Notes under the pieces: generated by a model
What the model was told of the DNA's origin: nothing
Database searches by the model: none
What the model saw: the letters and a program-made list of their open reading frames with translations, nothing else
DNA from: an uncultured Alsobacter sp.
Lineage (GTDB): Bacteria > Pseudomonadota > Alphaproteobacteria > Rhizobiales > Beijerinckiaceae
DNA length: 64,000 nt
NCBI RefSeq assembly: GCF_945952055.1
Contig: NZ_CAMFHB010000003.1
Coordinates: 1-64,000, forward strand
Direction of reading: 5' to 3'
Position numbers and translations under genes: made by a program
Shown: positions 58,312-64,000 of the stretch, one piece after another
Numbering within the stretch: position 1 is the stretch's first letter
How the letters are laid out: each line of letters starts with the position of its first letter

Positions 58312-59304
58312 TCAGCCCGGGCACTTCTGGTCGGACATGTAGTCGTGGACCTTGATGCCGCCCGACACGATGTCGGCGGCGGCCTTGTCCACGGCGGCCT
58401 TCATGTCCGGCGTGATCAGCGCCTTGTTGTTGTCGTCGAGCGCGTAGCCGACGCCGCTCTCGGCGAGGCCGAGCACCGTGACGCCGGCCTTCCACTTGCC
58501 TTCCTTCGCCTGGGTGAAGGAGGTGATCGTGGCCGTGTCGACGCGCTTCAGCATCGAGGTCAGCACCTTCCCCGGGTGCAGGCCGTTCTGGTTGGAGTCG
58601 ACGCCGATGCCGAGCTTGCCGGCGTCCGCGGCCGCGCGCAGCACGCCGATGCCGGTGCCGCCGGCGGCGTGGTAGACGACGTCGGCGCCGCGGTCGATCT
58701 GGGCCTTGGCCAGCTCGCCGCCCTTCACCGGGTCGTTCCAGGCCGCGCCGGTGGTGCCGGTCATGTTCTGGAACACCTCGGCCGAGCCGTTGGCGTACTT
58801 CACGCCCTGCACGTAGCCGCAGGCGAAGCGGCGGATCAGCGGAATGTCCATGCCGCCGACGAAGCCGACCTTGCCGGTCTTGGAGGCCTTGGCGGCCAGC
58901 AGGCCCACGAGGAACGAGCCCTCCTGCTCCTTGAACACCACCGACTGCACGTTCGGGGCATCGACGACCATGTCGATGATCGTGAACTTCACGTTCGGGA
59001 ATTCCTTGGCCACCTTCTCGACCGCACTCGCCTGGCTGAAGCCGACGGCGACGATGGGGGAGAAGCCATCCCGGGCAAATCGCCGCAGGGCCTGCTCGCG
59101 CTGGGCGTCGTTCTGGATCTCGAAGTCACGGTAGTCGACGCCCGTGGACTTCTTGAACTGCTCGGCGCCGTTGTAGACGCCTTCGTTGAACGACTTGTCG
59201 AATTTGCCGCCGAGGTCGTAGACGATCGCCGGCTTCACTTCCTGTGCAGCAGCCATCCCGCCAAATCCGACGGCGGCGGCGATGCCGATGACCCAAGAAC
59301 GCAT
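58312..59304 (-). CDS. Basic membrane protein (BMP) family nucleoside-binding protein
   Basis: The 330-residue periplasmic protein has a signal peptide (MRSWVIGIAAAVGFGGMAAA) and the BMP/PnrA fold: VYDLGGKFDKSFNEGVYNG, IVAVGFSQASAVEKVAKEFP, VGFVGGMDIPLIRRFACGY and YHAAGGTGIGVL. The family binds purine and other nucleosides. AGGG-rich site precedes the ATG. First gene of the eight-gene uptake and salvage operon. Confidence 0.93.
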   Translation of the reverse strand: MRSWVIGIAAAVGFGGMAAAQEVKPAIVYDLGGKFDKSFNEGVYNGAEQFKKSTGVDYRDFEIQNDAQREQALRRFARDGFSPIVAVGFSQASAVEKVAKEFPNVKFTIIDMVVDAPNVQSVVFKEQEGSFLVGLLAAKASKTGKVGFVGGMDIPLIRRFACGYVQGVKYANGSAEVFQNMTGTTGAAWNDPVKGGELAKAQIDRGADVVYHAAGGTGIGVLRAAADAGKLGIGVDSNQNGLHPGKVLTSMLKRVDTATITSFTQAKEGKWKAGVTVLGLAESGVGYALDDNNKALITPDMKAAVDKAAADIVSGGIKVHDYMSDQKCPG

Positions 59305-59484
59305 GTGGTAACCCCTTCCCTCTCGATCCACGCGACTTCGCCGGCCGAACGGGTCGACCGGGTCGCTGATGCCCAAGGATGGCACGCGGCTCGGCGCAGG
59401 TGAAGCGTCCAATCGACATGTGATCGTGATTGGCGATCCCGAGGGGCTGGGGCACACTCTTGCGACGTTGAGCGGGAGGTCGTG

Positions 59485-60327
59485 ATGCAACTGAGCCTCG
59501 CAATCCGGCACTTGGCGAGCCGCCTGAGGTGGCTGCCCGTCGCGGCAGTCCTGCTCGGCGCGGCCGGCCAGCAGGCGCTGGCCAAGGACGGCCCCAGCGA
59601 GGTGGACGTCGAGCTCGTCCTGGCCGTCGACATTTCCTACTCCATGGACCCCGAGGAGCAGGCCCTCCAGCGCGAAGGCTACATGCAGGCGATCACGTCA
59701 CCGGAGATCCTGGCGGCGATCAAGAAGGGTGTGAACGGCAAGATCGCCGTCACCTATGTCGAATGGGCCGGCGCCACGTCCCAGGACGTCGTGGTCGACT
59801 GGCACGTCATCGAGGACCTCGCCTCGGCGCAGGTCTTCGTCGGCAAGCTCAAAGTTCAGCCCACGCGGCGGCTGTACCGGACCTCGATCTCGGGGGCGAT
59901 CGACTTCTCCGTGCCGCTGTTCGACCGGAACGGCTACCAGGGCCTGAAGCGGGTGATCGACGTCTCCGGCGACGGCTCCAACAACCAGGGACGCCCGGTG
60001 ACCCAGGCCCGCGACGACGCGGTCGCCAAGGGCATCACCATCAACGGCCTGCCGATCATGCTGAACCGGCCGAACTTCGGCTATCCGGAGGTCGAGCACC
60101 TGGACGAGTACTATTCCGACTGCGTCATCGGCGGCCCGGGCTCGTTCGTGATCCCGATCCGCGAACGCAACCAGTTCGCCGACGCCATCCGCACCAAGAT
60201 CCTGCTGGAGATCGCGCTGGTTCCTCCCGCCGAGCTGCCGGCGCGGGTCATTCCGGCCCAGGTCGAGAAGCCGCGCTCCTCCTGCACCTTCGGCGAGCGC
60301 AGCTGGCAGCAGCGCTGGGGGAATTGA
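59485..60327 (+). CDS. DUF1194 protein, VWA-like, exported
   Basis: The 280-residue protein has a signal peptide (about residues 1-33) and a von Willebrand A-like domain with a metal-site start LAVDISYSMDPEEQ. The second part VIDVSGDGSNNQGRPV fits the DUF1194 family. Such proteins occur in many alphaproteobacteria with no known ligand. ATG 59485 follows GGGAGG with good spacing. Divergent from the nucleoside operon. Confidence 0.9.
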   Translation: MQLSLAIRHLASRLRWLPVAAVLLGAAGQQALAKDGPSEVDVELVLAVDISYSMDPEEQALQREGYMQAITSPEILAAIKKGVNGKIAVTYVEWAGATSQDVVVDWHVIEDLASAQVFVGKLKVQPTRRLYRTSISGAIDFSVPLFDRNGYQGLKRVIDVSGDGSNNQGRPVTQARDDAVAKGITINGLPIMLNRPNFGYPEVEHLDEYYSDCVIGGPGSFVIPIRERNQFADAIRTKILLEIALVPPAELPARVIPAQVEKPRSSCTFGERSWQQRWGN

Positions 60328-60368
60328 GGGCCACGCTTCTTACGGCCAAGCCACTCATCCAGCCTGCA

Positions 60369-60484
60369 TCTCTCCACCGTCTTGGCCGGGCTTGGCCCGG
60401 CCACCCACGACTTCGGCGGGGAGACGCAACCTTCCCCGGCAAAGTCGTGGATGCCCGGGCCGAAGCCCGGGCAGGACGTGCGGA
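60369..60484. repeat. Palindromic intergenic repeat, copy D
   Basis: Between the convergent DUF1194 and dioxygenase genes. Outer arms TTGGCCGGGCTTGGCCCGGCCA and GCCCGGGCCGAAGCCCGGGC, inner arms CCACGACTT and AAGTCGTGG, with a longer loop (GGCGGGGAGACGCAACCTTC region) than in the other copies. Confidence 0.85.
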
Positions 60485-60517
60485 GGGGTTGAGCTTCGAT
60501 TCAGGGAAATGGCGTGC

Positions 60518-61471
60518 TCACTCCACCGGCGGCGTGCCGTAGTGGTGGAAGCTTTCGACCGTCTTCATGCCCCAGGCCTGGCCTTTCCTGCGCTCGGCCT
60601 CGGTCCAGACGATGGTCTTCCAGTCGGGCGCGAGGATGAGGCGGGCGCCGGCGTTGGCGATCTCCACGCGGTTGCCGCCGGGCTCGTAGACATAGAGGAA
60701 GAAGGTCTGCTGGACGGCGTGCTTGTGCGGGCCGGACTCGATGAAGACGCCGTGCTCCAGGAAGATGTCGGCGGCGCGCAGGATCTCCTCGCGGCTGTCG
60801 AGCGCGTAGGTGAGATGGTGGAAGCGGCCGCGCGAGCCCGTCGCGTCGCGGGTGTAGGCGAAGTCGTAGCTCTTGTTGGTGAAGGTCATCCACATGCCGG
60901 CCTCGGTGCCGTCGTCGAGCACGATCTGCTCGGTGAGGCGGCAGCCGAGATAGGTCTCGAAGAAGACCCGGTTGGCGCGGATGTCCTGGGCGAGGCAGTT
61001 CAGGTGGTCCAGACGGCGCACGTTGACGCCGCGGGCCGGGAAGCGCTGGGCCTGGTTCTTCAGGGCAGGCTTCAGTTCCGGCGGGGCCTGGTACCACTCG
61101 GTCTCGTAGTAGAGCTCGATGACGTGGCCGTCCGGGTCCTTGCAGACGAAGGCCGGGCCGTGGCCGAGGTCGCCGTCCGTCCAGCCGACGTCGTAGCCGG
61201 AACCCTTCAGCGCGGCGACGCGGCGCTCGAGCGCCTGGGGCGAGCGCGCGCGGAAGGCCATGTGGCCCATGCCGGGCTTCGCCGACGCGGTGAGCTTCAG
61301 CGAATGGTGCTCGTAGTCGTCCCAGGCGCGCAGATAGATCGAGTCACCCTGCCGGGCGCTCTCGGTCATGCCCATGACGTCGACGAAGAAGGCCCGGCTC
61401 TCCTCCAGCTTCGGGGTGAGCAGTTCGAGATGGCCCAGATGGGCGATGTCGAGAATGGGTTCAGGCGACAT
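60518..61471 (-). CDS. Extradiol ring-cleavage dioxygenase, VOC (type I) family
   Basis: The 317-residue, two-domain protein has the length of catechol 2,3-dioxygenase (XylE, about 307). The Fe(II) facial triad of the C-terminal domain is visible: His156 in LDHLNCL, His219 in RFHHLTY, and Glu270 in NRVEIAN. It would open a catechol-type ring next to the hydroxyls. Its ATG overlaps the upstream dehydrogenase by 11 bp. Neighbours act on 4-oxalomesaconate, so a carboxylated catechol is a reasonable but unproven substrate. Confidence 0.87.
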   Translation of the reverse strand: MSPEPILDIAHLGHLELLTPKLEESRAFFVDVMGMTESARQGDSIYLRAWDDYEHHSLKLTASAKPGMGHMAFRARSPQALERRVAALKGSGYDVGWTDGDLGHGPAFVCKDPDGHVIELYYETEWYQAPPELKPALKNQAQRFPARGVNVRRLDHLNCLAQDIRANRVFFETYLGCRLTEQIVLDDGTEAGMWMTFTNKSYDFAYTRDATGSRGRFHHLTYALDSREEILRAADIFLEHGVFIESGPHKHAVQQTFFLYVYEPGGNRVEIANAGARLILAPDWKTIVWTEAERRKGQAWGMKTVESFHHYGTPPVE

Positions 61472-62366
61472 CGGCGGTGCTCCGGCTGCTGGTGGAAGCC
61501 GCGGCGGCGGGGGCATCCGTCTTCGGCAGGTCTGCAGGCTTCGTCAGGTCTTTAGGCTTGGGGTCCGCAAAGGTCTCGTGGCGTCGGGCGATGGCCTCCG
61601 CGAGCCCGCCGTCGAAGCCGTTCTCCTCCAGCATGCGGGCGACCTCGCGCATCTCGGCGGCGCGGCGCACGCCGTGCTGGCGGACGCGGCCGGGCATGAC
61701 CTTGAGCACCTGCGCCCAGTCCATGCCCGGATAGGAGGCGGTGAGGCTGGCGAGCACCGCCGGCAGCACGCCGGTCTTCTCGCCGACCAGGCCGAGGTCG
61801 ACCATCAGCGCCTCCATGCCCTTGATGACGATGCTGCGGCAGAGCTTCGTCGCCGAGGCGACGCCGATCTCCTCGCTGACGGCCGTGATCGCCATGCCGA
61901 GCGGATTGAGGAGGCCGGCGATCTCGCCGGCGCGTCCGCCGCCGGCCAGGATCGGCACGGCGATGCCGGGCTGCGCGACCGGCGCCATGACCGCGAACTC
62001 GACGAAGTCGCAGCCGGATGGCGCGAGCGCCTCGGCGATGCGCGTCTTGGTGGTCGGGGAGACCGAATTCAGGTCCACATAGAGCTGGCCGGGCTTCAGG
62101 TGGGGTGCGGCCTGTCGCGCCGCGTCGACCGCCGAGTCGGCGGTGACGGCCGAAATCACCACCGCGGCGCCACGGCAAGCCTCGCCCACGTCGTTGGCGG
62201 GCGTCACGCCGTCCGCGGCCCGGGCCTTCATCGCCGCGCCGCCAGAACCGGCGAACTGGATGTCCCAGGCCGTGAGCGTCACGTCTGGCCGTGCCGCGAG
62301 CTGGCGCGTGAAAAGCTGTCCCACTTCGCCGAAGCCGATGAAGGCGATCCGCAGCGCGTTTCCCAT
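61461..62366 (-). CDS. NAD(P)-dependent oxidoreductase, 6PGDH-like with DUF1932
   Basis: The 301-residue beta-hydroxyacid dehydrogenase-like protein has an N-terminal Rossmann motif FIGFGEVGQLF (residues 9-19) and a C-terminal DUF1932 domain (about 190-265, KLCRSIVIKGMEALMVDLGL). Its Ala/Pro/Lys/Thr-rich tail of about 25 residues is probably disordered. It lies between the aldolase and dioxygenase genes, so it may oxidise a ring-cleavage semialdehyde or reduce an intermediate. The substrate is unknown. Confidence 0.87.
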   Translation of the reverse strand: MGNALRIAFIGFGEVGQLFTRQLAARPDVTLTAWDIQFAGSGGAAMKARAADGVTPANDVGEACRGAAVVISAVTADSAVDAARQAAPHLKPGQLYVDLNSVSPTTKTRIAEALAPSGCDFVEFAVMAPVAQPGIAVPILAGGGRAGEIAGLLNPLGMAITAVSEEIGVASATKLCRSIVIKGMEALMVDLGLVGEKTGVLPAVLASLTASYPGMDWAQVLKVMPGRVRQHGVRRAAEMREVARMLEENGFDGGLAEAIARRHETFADPKPKDLTKPADLPKTDAPAAAASTSSRSTADVA

Positions 62367-62394
62367 GCCGTTCCTCCGTGCCGCCGGTGCGGGC

Positions 62395-63087
62395 TCAGTC
62401 CTCGCCCTTCCAGGGGACGTAGGTCAGCCCCGCCTTCGCCAGCGGCTCGCGCATCTTGTAGAGATCGAGGCCGAGCACGCCGGAGGCGAGCGCGTTGCGC
62501 TTGGCGTCCTCGTTGGCGACGCGGGCCTCACCGGCAATGGCGGCCGCCTCGGCGTCCTTGCGCGGCACCACGAGCACGCCGTCGTCGTCGGCGACGACCA
62601 CGTCGCCGGGATGCACGAGGGCGCCGGCGCAGACGACCGGCACGTTCACCGAACCGAGGGTCGCCTTGACCGTGCCCTTGGCGGAGATCGCCCGCGGCCA
62701 GACCGGGAATTTCATCTCGGTCAGCGACTTCACGTCACGCACGCCGGCGTCGATGACGAGTCCGACCACGCCGCGCGACATCAGCGAGGTGGCGAGCAGG
62801 TCACCGAACATGCCGTCGGTGTTGTCGGCCGTCACGCCCACGACGAGAATGTCGCCGGGCTGGCACTGCTCGACCGCGACATGGATCATCCAGTTGTCGC
62901 CCGGCTGGGCCAGCACGGTCACCGCGCTGCCCGCCACCTGGGCGCCCGGCCAGATCGGCCGCATGTAGGGCTTCATCAGGCCGATGCGGCCCATGGCCTC
63001 GTGGGTGGTGGCGACGCCGAGCGCCGCAAGACGGGCGACCAGCGCGGCAGCGGGGCGGGGCGTGCCGGTGACGACGACGGGCTTCAT
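62395..63087 (-). CDS. 4-Carboxy-4-hydroxy-2-oxoadipate aldolase-like, RraA family
   Basis: The 230-residue protein belongs to the RraA/LigK/ProA-aldolase fold. The metal and substrate site is read from [14 protein letters not shown] and the closing [16 protein letters not shown]. In LigK/GalC it cleaves 4-carboxy-4-hydroxy-2-oxoadipate to pyruvate and oxaloacetate. Its start overlaps the galB-like stop by four bases. This neighbour makes the aldolase role much more likely than an RNase E regulator (RraA) role. Confidence 0.88.
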   Translation of the reverse strand: MKPVVVTGTPRPAAALVARLAALGVATTHEAMGRIGLMKPYMRPIWPGAQVAGSAVTVLAQPGDNWMIHVAVEQCQPGDILVVGVTADNTDGMFGDLLATSLMSRGVVGLVIDAGVRDVKSLTEMKFPVWPRAISAKGTVKATLGSVNVPVVCAGALVHPGDVVVADDDGVLVVPRKDAEAAAIAGEARVANEDAKRNALASGVLGLDLYKMREPLAKAGLTYVPWKGED

Positions 63088-63806
63088 GCGATTTCCTCGA
63101 CCACCTGCGGGAAGATGCGCTGGTAGGCCTCGCCGTAGGTCATGGCCTTGCCGGAGTTGCGGCCGCCCTGCATGCCGCGGTTCAGCGCCACCCGGGTGTA
63201 GTACTCCCACAGGTGCTTCTGCGCGGCGAGGATCTCGAAGGCCTTGCGCTTGGTCTCCCACACCTCGTCGATGTTGAGGATGAGCGTGGGCTTGTAGTTG
63301 CACTGCTCGGGCTGGTGCGGCTCGAACAGGAACACCGGCGGGGCGCTGTAGGCGAGGTCGGGCGAGGGCTTGTGGCCGGCGGCCTGCGCGATGATGCGGG
63401 CCTCCTGGGCGAAGCGCGTCGCCTCCGGATGATCGACGTTGTAGGGGTCCTCGAGCGAGTGGGTGAGCACGAAGGAGGGCTTCACCTCACGGTAGATGTC
63501 GACGAGGCGGTCGAGCATCTCCGGGGTCGTGCGCAGGGGATAATCGCCGGCGTCGAAGAAGACGATCTCGGCGCCCAGCATGGCCGCCGCGCGCTCCGCC
63601 TCGTCCTTGCGCTGCGCCTTCACGTCCGCCATCGCGACGTCGGCCTTCTTCCAGGCCCACTGGCTTTCGCCACGCTCGCCGTAGGACAGGCAGACGATGA
63701 CCATGCGGTAGCCCTTGCGGGCATGCAGCGCGATCGCGCCGCCGGCGCGCCAGACGAAGTCGCCGGGATGGGCGGTGACGACGAGGCCGGACTTTCCGGT
63801 GCTCAT
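63084..63806 (-). CDS. 4-Oxalomesaconate hydratase-like protein, PIG-L family
   Basis: The 240-residue protein has the PIG-L (LmbE) fold. The usual AHPDD metal motif reads AHPGD at residues 12-16: zinc ligands His13 and Asp16 are kept, but the middle Asp that acts as base in deacetylases is Gly. The second site His is in VDHPEAT. This matches GalB-type 4-oxalomesaconate hydratases rather than sugar deacetylases. It is the first gene of the operon and overlaps the aldolase gene. Confidence 0.82.
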   Translation of the reverse strand: MSTGKSGLVVTAHPGDFVWRAGGAIALHARKGYRMVIVCLSYGERGESQWAWKKADVAMADVKAQRKDEAERAAAMLGAEIVFFDAGDYPLRTTPEMLDRLVDIYREVKPSFVLTHSLEDPYNVDHPEATRFAQEARIIAQAAGHKPSPDLAYSAPPVFLFEPHQPEQCNYKPTLILNIDEVWETKRKAFEILAAQKHLWEYYTRVALNRGMQGGRNSGKAMTYGEAYQRIFPQVVEEIA

Positions 63807-63897
63807 GGGACCCTCGGAGTGAAGCGGGACAGGACGATCCCTGCGCTCCGGATCCCGGGCACAGGACGGGCATCGTTCTGGACCCCGTCTGTCCGTG

Positions 63898-63946
63898 CAG
63901 CAAATGGTTTGTTTTAGCCCTTTGCTGAACCTGATTCAGGAATCAG
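63898..63946. promoter_or_regulatory. Two inverted repeats upstream of the aromatic operon
   Basis: CAGCAAA (63898-63904) and TTTGCTG (63921-63927) are perfect complements 16 bp apart. A second dyad, CTGATTC/GAATCAG (63931-63946), overlaps the stop of the next gene. Either could be an operator; the second could also be a terminator stem, though no T-run follows it. Confidence 0.4.
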
Positions 63947-64000
63947 CGGGCAACCTGCGCCTTCAGCCAGGCACAGGCCTGCTCGAGCGGCGCCTTGGCG
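63943..64000 (-). CDS. 3' end of an unidentified gene (partial)
   Basis: The last 18 codons before a TGA (63943-63945 on the minus strand) read AKAPLEQACAWLKAQVAR. The helical, Ala-rich ending would suit the C-terminus of a regulator such as a LysR-type protein, but 18 residues cannot decide it. It is upstream of the aromatic operon in the same direction. Confidence 0.5.
   Translation of the reverse strand, partial: AKAPLEQACAWLKAQVAR

Overview
The window looks like ordinary chromosome from a high-GC alphaproteobacterium, most likely Hyphomicrobiales (Rhizobiales). The support is gene content and synteny: a cpdR gene followed by tRNA-Val, a divergent maeB/mutS pair, an FtrABCD-type iron operon, an alpha-r8/MmgR-like small RNA, and a heat-shock gene with a rhizobial-style thermometer leader. 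Genus cannot be fixed from the sequence alone. Genes are packed tightly on both strands. I see no integrase, transposase, CRISPR array or phage gene.

Layout. 1-5.4 kb: tail of a Pro/Ala-rich protein, small heat-shock protein with RpoH promoter and ROSE-like leader, alpha/beta hydrolase, HisN-type phosphatase, a small RNA, N-formylglutamate amidohydrolase, cpdR and tRNA-Val(GAC). 5.4-8.8 kb: four-gene ferrous iron uptake operon (ftrABCD). 8.8-16.3 kb: aldolase, DUF1330 protein, zinc alcohol dehydrogenase, nagA, small unknowns and an XRE/MmyB-type regulator. 16.3-22.7 kb: GH127 glycosidase and a two-gene RND efflux system. 23-31.6 kb: nth, DUF2244, an Ada-like methyltransferase, HAD hydrolase, malic enzyme and mutS. 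31.7-34.2 kb: a regulator, two acetyltransferases and an EamA exporter in one array, divergent from lepA. 34.3-41.7 kb: lepA, a second EamA exporter, mepA, UPF0114, msrA, cytochrome c, grpE and an OsmC protein. 41.7-44.4 kb: sulfonate-type ABC transporter. 44.7-50.2 kb: hrpB, leucyl aminopeptidase, MarR and NlpC/P60 genes. 50.3-59.3 kb: ghrA and an eight-gene nucleoside uptake and salvage operon. 59.5-64 kb: a DUF1194 protein and a four-gene aromatic meta-cleavage operon (galB-like, ligK-like, DUF1932 dehydrogenase, VOC dioxygenase), ending in the 3' tip of another gene.

The clearest functional modules are iron import (FtrA/B outside the membrane, FtrC permease, FtrD redox protein), nucleoside import feeding cytidine deaminase, two phosphorylases and deoxyribose-phosphate aldolase, and the lower part of a 4-oxalomesaconate pathway. 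Between genes there is a four-copy palindromic repeat family, a second palindromic repeat, several operator-like inverted repeats next to regulators, and the two RNA elements noted above. These noncoding elements and the unusual aromatic operon are the parts most worth following up.
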